DNA of 63,898 nucleotides, from the IMG/VR virus record IMGVR_UViG_3300008110_000047, positions 1 through 63,898 of that record, one strand, 5' to 3'. This DNA is from a virus. The notes under the pieces are model-generated. The model worked only from the letters and a program-made list of their open reading frames with translations, had not been told where the DNA came from and did no database searches. The position numbers and the translations under genes are program-made. Below, in pieces: positions 13,292 to 21,770 of the stretch. The stretch's first letter is position 1, and every line of letters begins with the position of its first letter.

Positions 13292-13723
13292 ATGGCAACT
13301 TCCGCTTTTGGTAAAGCATTCGCCGAGGCCCGCAAGTCCGGCCTTAAAGAATTCGAGTTTGGTGGCAAAAAATACAACACCAAGATGGCGAGTGATAGCG
13401 ACGCGTCTTCGCCTAAAGCCGGTGTGTACGTCCCTCGCGACTCCTCCTCGCGCGCGGGTGAGCGAGCCAAATCCGAAAACTACGTTCCGCGTGACAGCGA
13501 CGCTATGCGCGGCCCTCGTGCCACGTCTCGTGGTTATGTTGGGCGCGGTGGTATCGGTGGTGGCGCTGGACGTGGTGGTCAAGGCGGTCCGTCCGCAACG
13601 GATTTGCTGGCCGAATCGGCAGAAGATGAGCGCGCGCCGACTTTTAAGAGTGGCGGCATGACGGCCTCTAAACGTGCCGATGGTTGCGCACAGCGCGGTA
13701 AGACCAAGGGCCGAATGGTGTAA
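13292..13723 (+). CDS. small basic protein with ADGCAQRGKTKGR tail
   Basis: 143 residues, ATG after TAGGAGTAAAAAC. Low-complexity Ser/Arg/Gly middle (two YVPRDS repeats at about residues 48 and 68) and a C-terminal ADGCAQRGKTKGRMV motif that recurs at the end of the next gene. The shared tail suggests a common binding partner or processing signal. No enzyme motif. Confidence 0.5.
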   Translation: MATSAFGKAFAEARKSGLKEFEFGGKKYNTKMASDSDASSPKAGVYVPRDSSSRAGERAKSENYVPRDSDAMRGPRATSRGYVGRGGIGGGAGRGGQGGPSATDLLAESAEDERAPTFKSGGMTASKRADGCAQRGKTKGRMV

Positions 13724-13725
13724 CC

Positions 13726-13929
13726 ATGGCCACCATGAAGTCCGCCAAGAAGATGTATGAGGACATGCTGACGGAGCCTGCAAAGCCGTCACTTGGCCAC
13801 AGCACCAAGTCGATGGACATGGCGTCCAAGATGTTCAGCGCTGAGCCTAAGAAGATGGCGGCGGGTGGATACGTCAAGGCGGCGGATGGCTGCGCGCAGC
13901 GCGGCAAGACTCGCGGAAGGATGGTGTAA
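13726..13929 (+). CDS. 67-aa protein sharing the ADGCAQRGKT tail
   Basis: Starts two bases after the previous stop. Met/Lys-rich helix followed by KKMAAGGYVKAADGCAQRG... and ends KTRGRMV, nearly identical to the tail of the preceding gene. The DNA of the two tails is also similar, pointing to duplication. Function unknown. Confidence 0.5.
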   Translation: MATMKSAKKMYEDMLTEPAKPSLGHSTKSMDMASKMFSAEPKKMAAGGYVKAADGCAQRGKTRGRMV

Positions 13930-13931
13930 CC

Positions 13932-14213
13932 ATGATGGCCAGCCGAGGAATGGGCGCGATCGCTCCGAGCAAGATGCCCAAGGGTGTGAAAAAAGCTCGT
14001 CGCGACGACACCGACTTCACACAGTACGCCGAGGGCGGTAGCACGTCCAAGGTGAATGCGGCTGGCAACTACACCAAGCCGGGCATGCGCAAGTCGCTGT
14101 TTGAGAAGATCAAGGCGTCCGCTACGCAGGGCACCGCCGCAGGGCAGTGGTCGGCGCGCAAAGCGCAGCTTCTGGCCAAGCAGTACAAGGCCAAGGGTGG
14201 GGGCTACAAGTGA
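13932..14213 (+). CDS. DUF5872-like protein, N-terminal part
   Basis: 93 residues. Contains NAAGNYTKPGMRKSLFEKIK and GQWSARKAQLLAKQYKAKGGGYK, which I remember as the N-terminal half of a phage protein (DUF5872-like). The C-terminal half of that protein appears in the next gene, joined by a 4-bp GTGA overlap. Basic. Function unknown. Confidence 0.55.
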   Translation: MMASRGMGAIAPSKMPKGVKKARRDDTDFTQYAEGGSTSKVNAAGNYTKPGMRKSLFEKIKASATQGTAAGQWSARKAQLLAKQYKAKGGGYK

Positions 14214-14443
14214 AGGCTCCGCAACAGTCGCTCAAAGACTGGACCGCCCAAAAATGGCGGACTAAGTCCGGTAAGCCGTCATCCAAGACGGGTGAGCGAT
14301 ACCTGCCCGAGAACGCCATCAAGGCGCTCAGCCCGGCGGAGTACGCGGCCACAACCCGTGCCAAACGGGCGGGCAAAGCAGCGGGCAAGCAGTTCGTGGC
14401 CCAGCCCAAGACAGTCGCCAAGAAGACAGCGAGGTTTCGATAA
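14210..14443 (+). CDS. DUF5872-like protein, C-terminal part as a separate gene
   Basis: 77 residues from GTG 14210, overlapping the previous stop as GTGA. Contains SLKDWTAQKWRTKSGKPS and GERYLPENAIKALSPAEYAATTRAKR, the usual second half of the same family. So the protein is split, or re-joined by coupled translation. Very basic. Ends where the next ATG begins (TAATG). Confidence 0.55.
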   Translation: MKAPQQSLKDWTAQKWRTKSGKPSSKTGERYLPENAIKALSPAEYAATTRAKRAGKAAGKQFVAQPKTVAKKTARFR

Positions 14444-15141
14444 TGGCCACTTCTGGCACCGCAACATTTAACCTCGATCTTGCGGAGATCGTGGAGGAAG
14501 CGTTCGAGCGCTGCGGTTCGGAGCTTCGCACGGGCTATGACCTCAAGACCGCTCGGCGGTCTTTGAACCTGCTGTTTGCCGACTGGGCCAACCGGGGCGT
14601 GAACATGTGGACGTTCGAGCAGGGCACCCAGACCCTGACTCCGGGCACCGCCACCTACAACCTGCCTACTGACACGGTGGACTTGCTGGAGCACGTGATT
14701 CGCACCGGTGCGGGCAATGTGGCAACGCAGGCTGACCTGACCATCACGCGGATCAGTGTTTCTACCTACGCCACGATCCCGAACAAGCTCCAGCAAGGTC
14801 GCCCCATCCAGATTTGGATCGAGCGCCTGAACACCCCGCGCTTTACTGTGTGGCCGGTGCCGGACAGCAGCCAGACCTATCAGTTGGTCTACTGGCGGCT
14901 GCGCCGTATTCAGGACGCGGGCAACGGCACCAACACGATGGACATGCCGTTCCGGTTCCTCCCCTGCATGGTGGCGGGACTGGCCTACTACTTGTCGATG
15001 AAGGTGCCGGGAGCCATGGACCGCATGCAGTCCCTCAAGGCCCAGTACGACGAGGCGTGGGAGATCGCCGCCACCGAGGACCGGGAAAAGGCTGCCGTGC
15101 GCTTTGTGCCGCGCCGCCAGTACTTGGGTAGCGGCACCTAA
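14443..15141 (+). CDS. P22 gp4-like head-tail adaptor
   Basis: 232 residues, ATG overlapping the previous stop. Helical N-terminus (DLAEIVEEAFERCGSELRTG, ARRSLNLLFADWANRG) then mixed beta and a C-terminal helical part with FRFLPCMVAGLAYYLSMK. This matches P22 tail accessory factor gp4 and relatives, which extend the portal and seal the packaged head. It would dock on the portal and carry the downstream tail proteins. Confidence 0.7.
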   Translation: MATSGTATFNLDLAEIVEEAFERCGSELRTGYDLKTARRSLNLLFADWANRGVNMWTFEQGTQTLTPGTATYNLPTDTVDLLEHVIRTGAGNVATQADLTITRISVSTYATIPNKLQQGRPIQIWIERLNTPRFTVWPVPDSSQTYQLVYWRLRRIQDAGNGTNTMDMPFRFLPCMVAGLAYYLSMKVPGAMDRMQSLKAQYDEAWEIAATEDREKAAVRFVPRRQYLGSGT

Positions 15142-15530
15142 TGGCCAATCGGTTCGCCTCCGGCAAAAACGCCATCGCGATGTGCGATCGGTGCGGGCAG
15201 CGCTATAAGCTGACGGAGTTGAAGACCGAGATTATTAAAACTAAAAGGTACCAACTTTTGGTTTGCCCCACGTGCTGGGACCCCGACCAGCCGCAGTTGC
15301 AGTTGGGCATGTATCCGGTGGACGACCCGCAGGCGCTGCGCAACCCGCGTCCGGACAGCACGTACCGAATCGCGGGCACGGGCCCGGACGGTTTCACCAC
15401 CGGTGGTAGCCGCGTGATTCAGTGGGGGTGGAACCCAGTGGGGGGCGCGTCGTTCTTCGATGCCGCCCTTACTCCAAACGACTTGGTTTCCACCGTGCAA
15501 ATTGGTACAGTCGAGGTAGTCACGACATAA
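15141..15530 (+). CDS. conserved zinc-ribbon virion-module protein
   Basis: 129 residues, first base shared with the previous stop. CDRCG near residue 15 and CPTCWDPDQPQ near 42 form a zinc ribbon, followed by YPVDDPQALRNPRPD, a stretch that recurs in many phage and prophage proteins next to connector genes. The remainder is a Gly/Thr-rich beta region. No known function. Confidence 0.6.
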   Translation: MANRFASGKNAIAMCDRCGQRYKLTELKTEIIKTKRYQLLVCPTCWDPDQPQLQLGMYPVDDPQALRNPRPDSTYRIAGTGPDGFTTGGSRVIQWGWNPVGGASFFDAALTPNDLVSTVQIGTVEVVTT

Positions 15531-15540
15531 GGAGTCGAAC

Positions 15541-15705
15541 ATGGACGCTAAAACCGCAGTGCGCAAGCACGAGAAGAATATGCACCCGGGCAAAGCCCCG
15601 ACCAAACTGCGCGCTGGTGGCAAGACCAACAGCGACATGCTCAAGTACGGGCGCAACATGGCCAAGGTCATGAACCAGCGCAGCCCCGGTCGCAAGGGAG
15701 CCTGA
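15541..15705 (+). CDS. 54-aa basic peptide in the connector module
   Basis: ATG after AAGGAGTCGAAC. MDAKTAVRKHEKNMHPGKAP... then a TKLRAGGKT and YGRNMAKVMNQR stretch, ending in RKGA. Highly basic, no Cys. Short peptides of this kind recur beside phage connector genes. Function unknown. Confidence 0.55.
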   Translation: MDAKTAVRKHEKNMHPGKAPTKLRAGGKTNSDMLKYGRNMAKVMNQRSPGRKGA

Positions 15706-15706
15706 C

Positions 15707-15904
15707 ATGGCCACCTATCGCAACCCCACGTACAAGCCGCTGGAGCCTGCGGGCACCATGCCGGTCAAAGAAGCGCTGAGCAAGAACGTGTCCGTCGCCA
15801 ATGAGCGCACGAATCCGTATCCGGAGACCAAAACCTCTGGCATCAAGATTCGTGGCACTGGCGCGGCGGTTCGTGGTGTGACTGCACGCGGCCCGATGGC
15901 TTGA
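15707..15904 (+). CDS. 65-aa small virion-module protein
   Basis: GGGAGCCTGAC before ATG. Ends SGIKIRGTGAAVRGVTARGPMA, a C-terminal motif that I recall from similar phage clusters. Pro-rich N-terminus. Function unknown. Confidence 0.55.
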   Translation: MATYRNPTYKPLEPAGTMPVKEALSKNVSVANERTNPYPETKTSGIKIRGTGAAVRGVTARGPMA

Positions 15905-15912
15905 GGTACTGA

Positions 15913-16620
15913 ATGAACTACGCCGAGTTGGTCACTGCAATTCAGGACTACACTGAGAACACGTTTGATTACGGGACCACCCCGTCGATCATCAACACGT
16001 TCATCAAGCAGGCCGAGCAGCGCATCTACAACTCGGTGCAGTTCCCGTCGTTGCGCAAAAACGTGACGGGCACCACCACGGCCTCCAACAAATACTTGTC
16101 TGCCCCCACCGACTTCCTGTCGGTGTATTCGATGGCCGTGATCGACGGCACGGGCAACTACGAGTACTTGCTCAACAAGGACGTGAACTTCATTCGGCAG
16201 GCTTACCCGAGCCCGGCCAGCACGGGCATCCCCAAGTACTACGCGCTGTTTGGCCCGACGACTACGGGCGGTGCGAACCCGGTGCTGACGGACGAGTTGT
16301 CTTTCATTCTGGGCCCGACGCCGGACACACAGTACTCGGTTGAGCTTCACTACTTCTTCTACCCTGAGTCCATCACGGTGGCAGCAGACGGCCAGACTTG
16401 GCTTGGCGACAACTTCGACTCGGTGCTGCTGTATGGCTCGATGGTCGAGGCGTACACCTACATGAAGGGTGAGACCGACATGATGGCGCTGTATGCGCAG
16501 CGGTATGCCGAAGCGCTGAATATGGCTAAGCGTCTGGGTGACGGTCTGGAGCGCAGTGATGCGTACCGCAGTGGGCAGGCGCGACTTGCGCCGCTGCCGC
16601 AGAATAACGGGGTTGCCTGA
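15913..16620 (+). CDS. head-tail connector / adaptor protein
   Basis: 235 residues. Starts MNYAELVTAIQDYTEN, with TFIKQAEQRIYNSVQFPSLRK, a beta domain, and a helical C-terminus (MVEAYTYMKGETDMMALYAQRYAEALNMAKRLGDG). This helix-beta-helix plan is common among podovirus adaptor proteins. It follows the gp4-like adaptor and is likely the next ring. Its exact P22 counterpart is unclear. Confidence 0.6.
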   Translation: MNYAELVTAIQDYTENTFDYGTTPSIINTFIKQAEQRIYNSVQFPSLRKNVTGTTTASNKYLSAPTDFLSVYSMAVIDGTGNYEYLLNKDVNFIRQAYPSPASTGIPKYYALFGPTTTGGANPVLTDELSFILGPTPDTQYSVELHYFFYPESITVAADGQTWLGDNFDSVLLYGSMVEAYTYMKGETDMMALYAQRYAEALNMAKRLGDGLERSDAYRSGQARLAPLPQNNGVA

Positions 16621-17036
16621 TGGCTTTTACCGGCAACGCCACTTGCAGTGTCTTCAAGCTCGGCTTGATGAAGGGCGACTTCGACTTCGATTCGGACACC
16701 TTCTACATCGCGCTGTACACCAACGCTGCGTCGTTGGGCGTGGACACCACCGAGTACACCACTGCGGGTGAGGTTGTTGCGGCGGGCTATACCGCTGGCG
16801 GCGAGGCGCTGACTGTGAGCACGACACCCGTGCTTGGCGGCACCACCGCATACATCTCGTTTTCAAACGTGTCGTGGTCAGGGGCGTTCACGGCGCGCGG
16901 TGCGTTGATCTACAAGCCCGGGACCGATGGCGCAGTTTGCGTGCTGGACTTTGGCGCGGACAAGACTTCGACGACAACTTTCACGGTGCAGTTCCCCGCT
17001 GCCACCAACACTTCGGCAATCATCAGAATCGCATAA
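16620..17036 (+). CDS. small beta-rich tail or fibre-associated protein
   Basis: 138 residues, TGATG junction with the previous gene. All-beta, Thr/Ala/Gly-rich, including DTFYIALYTNAASLGVDTTEYTTAGE, a pattern widespread among marine and freshwater phage virion proteins. No catalytic residues. Probably a virion surface protein. Confidence 0.55.
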   Translation: MAFTGNATCSVFKLGLMKGDFDFDSDTFYIALYTNAASLGVDTTEYTTAGEVVAAGYTAGGEALTVSTTPVLGGTTAYISFSNVSWSGAFTARGALIYKPGTDGAVCVLDFGADKTSTTTFTVQFPAATNTSAIIRIA

Positions 17037-17045
17037 GGAGCGACC

Positions 17046-17567
17046 ATGTTCAACGAAAAAGTCAAAGCGGGTGGCGTGTTCACCGTCCAGTGCCACGACA
17101 GCGAAGGCAACCTGAAGTGGTCTGCCGAGAAGCACAACCTCGTGGTCAACGTCGGCCTCAAGGACATGAACGACAAGTACTTCACTGGCAGCGGCTACAC
17201 CGCTGCTTGGTACATCGGCCTGTACGGCTCCGGCTCCACCAACAACCCGGCGGCTGGCGACACGATGGCCTCGCACGCTGGCTGGACGGAGGTCACGGCG
17301 TACAGTCAGTCCACCCGCCCCGCTGCCACTTTTGCTGCGGCTACCACCGCCGATCCATCCGTGATCACCAACAGCGCCTCTCCGGCCACGTTCAGCATCA
17401 ACGGCACGACCACCGTCGGCGGCGCGTTCTTGACCAGCGACAACACCAAGGGCGGCACGAGCGGCATCCTGTTCTCCGCCTCGGACTTCCAGTCCCCCGG
17501 CGATCGCTCGGTGGTCAACGGTGACACGCTGACTGTGACCTACACCTTCAGCCTCGACGCTGCATAA
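17046..17567 (+). CDS. beta-rich virion protein
   Basis: 173 residues, ATG after AAGGAGCGACC. Begins MFNEKVKAGGVFTVQC; a KDMNDKYFTGSGYTAAWYIGLYG stretch and repeated Thr/Ser beta strands suggest a jelly-roll or Ig-like unit. Adjacent to the similarly built preceding gene. Structural role inferred. Confidence 0.55.
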   Translation: MFNEKVKAGGVFTVQCHDSEGNLKWSAEKHNLVVNVGLKDMNDKYFTGSGYTAAWYIGLYGSGSTNNPAAGDTMASHAGWTEVTAYSQSTRPAATFAAATTADPSVITNSASPATFSINGTTTVGGAFLTSDNTKGGTSGILFSASDFQSPGDRSVVNGDTLTVTYTFSLDAA

Positions 17568-17576
17568 GGAGCCAAC

Positions 17577-17756
17577 ATGGCCACCGCGTTCAAGAAGGGC
17601 GACGTTGTAAAGCTGACCACCGTGGTGCCGCAAGGCCCCGTGCTGGCTCTGCGCATGGACGACAGCGGCATCATCCAGTACCTCGTGGAGTGGACGGATG
17701 CCAACGGGGTCACGCAACAACGCTGGTTCGACGAAGACCAACTGACGGGGGCCTGA
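17577..17756 (+). CDS. 59-aa SH3-like small protein
   Basis: ATG after AAGGAGCCAAC. Starts MATAFKKGDVVKL, with LALRMDDSG, YLVEWTD and RWFDEDQL segments: the strand-turn pattern of a small SH3 or KOW-like barrel. Ends one base before the next ATG. It may be a structural or binding module of the tail; function unknown. Confidence 0.55.
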   Translation: MATAFKKGDVVKLTTVVPQGPVLALRMDDSGIIQYLVEWTDANGVTQQRWFDEDQLTGA

Positions 17757-17757
17757 T

Positions 17758-18216
17758 ATGGCCTTCGTCCTTGCGGACCGGGTCCGCGAGACCACGACAA
17801 CGACCGGCACCGGTACGGTGACGCTGGCGGGAGCCGTCACGGGGTTTCAAACCTTCGCGGCTATCGGCAACGGAAACACCACGTACTACACGATTGCTGG
17901 GCAGGGCACTTCCGAATGGGAGGTGGGCATCGGCACGTACACGGCTTCGGGTACTACGCTTGCCCGCAACACCGTGCTGGCCTCCAGCAACTCCGGCTCG
18001 CTCGTCAACTTCTCCGCTGGCACCAAGGACGTGTTCTGCGATTACCCCGCTGTGCGCGCCGTGATTGGTGGCATGGGGTACATCGAGAACGAGGCCACGA
18101 TCACGCAGTCGTCCACCATCAACGATGGGCATAACGCAATCAGCGGCGGTCCGGTCACGATTTCTGCTGGGGTGTCGGTGACGGTGCCTTCCGGTTCCGT
18201 CTGGACGGTCGTCTGA
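17758..18216 (+). CDS. tail fibre-like protein with SVWTVV end
   Basis: 152 residues. N-terminal beta domain (ADRVRETTTTTGTG...) as in phage attachment proteins, then a stretch ending VTVPSGSVWTVV. The protein at 19302-19892 has the same C-terminal pattern (VTVSSGAVWTVV), so both may share a trimerisation or attachment tip. Ends in a 1-bp overlap with the repeat protein gene. Confidence 0.55.
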   Translation: MAFVLADRVRETTTTTGTGTVTLAGAVTGFQTFAAIGNGNTTYYTIAGQGTSEWEVGIGTYTASGTTLARNTVLASSNSGSLVNFSAGTKDVFCDYPAVRAVIGGMGYIENEATITQSSTINDGHNAISGGPVTISAGVSVTVPSGSVWTVV

Positions 18217-19301
18217 TGTTTGGCTTCTACGCGTTCTCCACAACCGCCTTCTCCGCGCTGGCGGGGAACGTGTTCACGGCTGCGGTTATCGAGAGCGCCA
18301 CGGCGCAGGATGTGCAGGTTGCCAACTTGTCCGTTCCTGCCTCGGTCAGTGAGTCAGCCACAGGTTCGGACGCGACTGCTGCACGTATCACTTTTGGTAC
18401 GGCGGTCTCCGAGACTGCGACAGGTTCTGACGCGGTTGCCTCCGCTGCCACGTTTGGTGGGGTGATTGATGAGTCGGCGGTAGGCACCGACACTGTGTCG
18501 GCGTTGGCGACCTTCTTGGGGGGCATCAACGAAACAACCACGAGCACGGACACGGTTTCTTCCGTTCCGAACTACGCCGTCAGCGTTTCCGAGACTGCCA
18601 CGGGTAGCGATGCTGTTCTGGCTGGGGCGGTGCTCACCTCGCAGATTTCCGAGACTGCCGAAGGCGTGGACTTCATGTTCACCCAACACGCTGTGTTCGG
18701 GGTGGTGGACGAGGGTGCCAGCGGCACTGACTCGGTGTCGGCAGCAGCGACGTTCCCGGTGGCAGTCAGTGAGTCCGCGCAGGGGTCCGAGACCAACGCG
18801 GCGGCTGCAAACTTTGCAGTTAGTTTTAATGATAGCGCCGCAGGAACCGACACGGTTTCATCGCTGCCGACTTACTCCGCGCAGATTGCCGAGAGCGCCA
18901 CGGGTGAGGACACGGTTGTCTCCAGCTTTGTGTTCTTCGCGGATGTGAGCGAGACTGCCACAGGTGCTGACGCCGAGGCATCGCAGTTAATCATTGGCGT
19001 GCAGGTCGCGGAATCGGCTGCGGGCACGGATGCTATTTCTGCGGCAGCTACGTTCCCGGTCTCGGTCGATGAGTCGGCTACGGCAGAAGATGCGTTTGCG
19101 GTCATCGTGGCCTTTGCTGCCCTGATCCAAGAAAACGTAAACGCGGCGGACCAGATCATGGCCCGCCTGAAATGGGAATTGATCGTCGATACCCAGAGCG
19201 CTGGATGGACCGTTATTGATGACACGGGGCCGTCCTCGTGGCAAAATGTTTCAACCTCGGCTGACGCTGGCTGGCGCAATATCGACACGAAGGAGCCTTA
19301 A
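18216..19301 (+). CDS. protein of fifteen 20-residue repeats
   Basis: 361 residues. After a 21-residue head, residues 22-321 are fifteen consecutive units of exactly 20 residues with a consensus of xxVSE(S/T)ATGxD(T/A)xxxxATF, then a 40-residue tail with two Trp-rich turns (SAGWTVIDD, ADAGWRNID). The strict length with drifting sequence means strong structural selection. A beta-solenoid, or a stack of short hairpins with acidic Asp/Glu sites for metal, would fit. It lies between fibre-like genes, so a tail-fibre shaft is likely. Acidic, no Cys. Confidence 0.6.
   Translation: MFGFYAFSTTAFSALAGNVFTAAVIESATAQDVQVANLSVPASVSESATGSDATAARITFGTAVSETATGSDAVASAATFGGVIDESAVGTDTVSALATFLGGINETTTSTDTVSSVPNYAVSVSETATGSDAVLAGAVLTSQISETAEGVDFMFTQHAVFGVVDEGASGTDSVSAAATFPVAVSESAQGSETNAAAANFAVSFNDSAAGTDTVSSLPTYSAQIAESATGEDTVVSSFVFFADVSETATGADAEASQLIIGVQVAESAAGTDAISAAATFPVSVDESATAEDAFAVIVAFAALIQENVNAADQIMARLKWELIVDTQSAGWTVIDDTGPSSWQNVSTSADAGWRNIDTKEP
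18279..19178. repeat. fifteen 60-bp coding repeats
   Basis: DNA encoding the 20-residue units. The DNA copies are diverged although the period never slips, unlike the perfect 12-bp repeats at 11477-11536. This suggests old duplication with selection on length. Confidence 0.8.
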
Positions 19302-19892
19302 ATGCCATCCGCATACACCTCGCTGCTTGGATTCGTGCAGCCCGTCACCGGGGAGTTAACCAATACTTGGGGCGGCACGGTCAACAACCAGTTGACCCAA
19401 CTGATCGAAGATTCGATTGCCACCACCTCCACGGCCAGCGTGACTGCTGGTGACTGGACGCTGTCTACTACTGCTGGCGGTGCGCAGAACGAAGCTCGCA
19501 CGGCCATTCTGATTGCTACCGGCACGCCGGGAACTGCTCGGGTTGTTTACGCTCCCAAGTCCAGCAAGACCTACGTCGTCATCAACAACAGCGACAGCGT
19601 ACTGACGCTCAAGGGCGGACCCGGCTCTCCAACGACCGGTATTGCTCTGCCTGCTGGCGGCTCGGTGCTGGCTGCGTGGGACTCGAACGTGGGCGATTTC
19701 GTCAAGGTGGCTGGCGGTGGCGGTGGCGCTACCGGTGGCGGTGCCAACGAAGTATTTTTTGAAAACGACCAGACGGTGACCAACGACTACACCATCCCCG
19801 GCACTAAGAACGCGGGCACGTTTGGCCCCATCACGGTGGACAGCGGTGTGACGGTGACGGTGTCGTCCGGCGCGGTGTGGACTGTGGTCTAA
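19302..19892 (+). CDS. tail fibre-like virion protein
   Basis: 196 residues. Starts with SLLGFVQPVTGELTNTWGG and NNQLTQLIEDSIA, an N-terminal stretch common among phage fibre/attachment proteins, then a beta domain (TYVVINNSDSVLTLKGG), a Gly-rich linker at about 145, and a VTVSSGAVWTVV end shared with 17758-18216. Likely a fibre or baseplate-attached protein. Confidence 0.6.
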   Translation: MPSAYTSLLGFVQPVTGELTNTWGGTVNNQLTQLIEDSIATTSTASVTAGDWTLSTTAGGAQNEARTAILIATGTPGTARVVYAPKSSKTYVVINNSDSVLTLKGGPGSPTTGIALPAGGSVLAAWDSNVGDFVKVAGGGGGATGGGANEVFFENDQTVTNDYTIPGTKNAGTFGPITVDSGVTVTVSSGAVWTVV

Positions 19893-19905
19893 GGAAGGAA
19901 TTGAA

Positions 19906-21021
19906 ATGCCTATTACGCTTAACGGCTCTACCGGGATTACGACGCCGAGCATCGACGCTTCGGCGGGCAACTCCGCGCTAACGACTTTGAGTGTTGGCGG
20001 CAACAACATCTCCTCGGTTAACTCGCTGGGCTTTCGCAACCGCATCATCAACGGCGACATGCGGATCGACCAGCGCAATGCTGGGGCGAGTGTGACGCCT
20101 TCGCAAGCGTCTTATCTTGTTGATCGTTGGGTTTTCAACTTCACTCAGGCAAGCAAGTTTAGCTTTCAACAGAACGCTGGGTCGGTAACTCCACCAGCGG
20201 GGTTCACCAACTATCTTGGCGCAACCGTTGTGTCTGCAGTTTCTGTTGGTGCTGGTGACGTTTTTGTGCTGCGGCAGAGAATTGAAGGCTTCAACGTATC
20301 TGATTTGGGATGGGGTGCGGCTGGCGCTCAGACCGTCACGCTTTCCTTCTGGGTGCGGTCTTCTCTGACAGGAACTTTCGGCGGGGCACTTCAGAATAAT
20401 GCCGAGAACCGCGCATATCCGTTTTCTTACGCCATCAGTGCCGCAAACACATGGGAACAAAAAACCGTCACCATTGCAGGTGACACAACGGGCACTTGGC
20501 TGACGAATAACAGCACCGGGATTATTCTCAATTTCAGCCTTGGTTGTGGCTCAACCTTCAGCGGCACCGCAGGCGCTTGGGCAGCAAACAACTTCAATAC
20601 TGTTACAGGCGCAACCAGCGTAGTCGGCACCAACGGCGCAACCTTCTACGTCACCGGCGTCCAACTGGAAGCTGGCTCGGTGGCAACGCCGTTTGAGCGC
20701 AGGGACTATGGACGCGAGGCTATTTTGTGCTATCGCTATTACCAGCAATACGCGGGTGAATTTCAGGGCTTTTGCGCTTTGAACAACCAAGCGTTCATGT
20801 CCAAGAACCTGCCCGTAATCATGCGTGCGACTCCCACCGTCACCATATCTGGAACGTTGGCCGTTGACAACTGGGGAATTGGTTCATTTACTGGAAGCGG
20901 TAGCGCGGTTGAAACCGCAAGCGTCGGTTTGGTTCGATTCAGCGTGAACACCTCTGGTCGCACCATTGGGACAGGCGTTTCTTGGCAGGGTTCTTCCGTC
21001 ACCATTTCTGCGGAGCTATAA
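19906..21021 (+). CDS. tail fibre protein, copy A
   Basis: 371 residues, ATG after AAGGAAGGAATTGAA. The core begins at LGFRNRIINGDMRIDQRNAG and extends as a jelly-roll, carbohydrate-binding-like domain (VTLSFWVRSSLTGTFGG, VTIAGDTTGTW, TSVVGTNGATFYVTGVQLEAG, PFERRDYG). The same core occurs in 22061-23149. N-termini and C-termini differ. Probably a receptor-binding fibre; the variable C-terminus may set host range. Confidence 0.7.
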   Translation: MPITLNGSTGITTPSIDASAGNSALTTLSVGGNNISSVNSLGFRNRIINGDMRIDQRNAGASVTPSQASYLVDRWVFNFTQASKFSFQQNAGSVTPPAGFTNYLGATVVSAVSVGAGDVFVLRQRIEGFNVSDLGWGAAGAQTVTLSFWVRSSLTGTFGGALQNNAENRAYPFSYAISAANTWEQKTVTIAGDTTGTWLTNNSTGIILNFSLGCGSTFSGTAGAWAANNFNTVTGATSVVGTNGATFYVTGVQLEAGSVATPFERRDYGREAILCYRYYQQYAGEFQGFCALNNQAFMSKNLPVIMRATPTVTISGTLAVDNWGIGSFTGSGSAVETASVGLVRFSVNTSGRTIGTGVSWQGSSVTISAEL

Positions 21022-21195
21022 ATGTACAAACTCTTCCGAGCTTCAAGCGGCAATGACTTTGTCATCCGCCTCGCAGACAACGCCTTCGTCCCCTTCGACG
21101 AAGCCAACACCGACTACCAAGCGTATTTGAAGTGGCTAGCCGAGGGCAACACGCCCTTACCCGCTGACGCGCCCGACCAAGGAGCCGCACAATGA
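21022..21195 (+). CDS. 57-aa fibre-associated protein, copy A
   Basis: Starts right after the fibre stop. Contains NTDYQAYLKWLAEGNTPLPAD, a motif typical of phage fibre ends or fibre-assembly proteins; its paralogue follows fibre copy B. ATGA overlap with the next gene. A chaperone or fibre-tip cap is likely. Confidence 0.6.
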   Translation: MYKLFRASSGNDFVIRLADNAFVPFDEANTDYQAYLKWLAEGNTPLPADAPDQGAAQ

Positions 21196-21758
21196 GCCAA
21201 GTAAAAATCCAAGGCAACGCCTCGGGCACGGGCATCTTCACGATCGCCTCGCCCAACAGCAACAACACCCGGACGATGACGCTGTCCGACACGGACGGCA
21301 CGATCTACATTGCGCCGGGCGATGGCATCCAAGCGCTGGCCTCGGGTGTTCCTGTTGCGCGCACGATTACTGCGGGCACGGGCATCAGCATCACCAACGG
21401 CAACGGTGTTGGGGGCAACCCAACAATTACTTGCACGGTTTCCGGTGGCGTTACCTCCATCACCGCAGGTAACGGTCTAACTGGTGGCACGATCACCAGC
21501 AGCGGGACGATTGCGCTGGACTATTACACGGGTACTGCCGCAAACAACACAAGCTATCCAGTTGGCTCTTACTTATCTGCTGACTACACAGGGGCTTCTT
21601 CTAGCATCATAAACTCAGCCCAAACATTATGGGTCGCAACGTCAGATAACGCATTTACTGCATACAACCCAGGCGGGCGAACTGTTATGGCAGGTACATG
21701 GCGGTCGCGAGGGAAAACAAGCGGCGACCCTTGGTTTCTTGTTCAGCGCACCGCCTAA
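21192..21758 (+). CDS. fibre-like protein, Gly/Thr-rich
   Basis: 188 residues. Begins SQVKIQGNASGTGIFTIASPN; a repetitive Gly/Thr/Asn region (TAGTGISITNGNGVGG, SITAGNGLTGG) resembles a beta-helical shaft, followed by a globular end (VMAGTWRSRGKTSGDPWFLVQRTA) typical of fibre C-termini. It sits between the two duplicated fibre cassettes. Confidence 0.6.
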   Translation: MSQVKIQGNASGTGIFTIASPNSNNTRTMTLSDTDGTIYIAPGDGIQALASGVPVARTITAGTGISITNGNGVGGNPTITCTVSGGVTSITAGNGLTGGTITSSGTIALDYYTGTAANNTSYPVGSYLSADYTGASSSIINSAQTLWVATSDNAFTAYNPGGRTVMAGTWRSRGKTSGDPWFLVQRTA

Positions 21759-21770
21759 AGGACCAGCACC

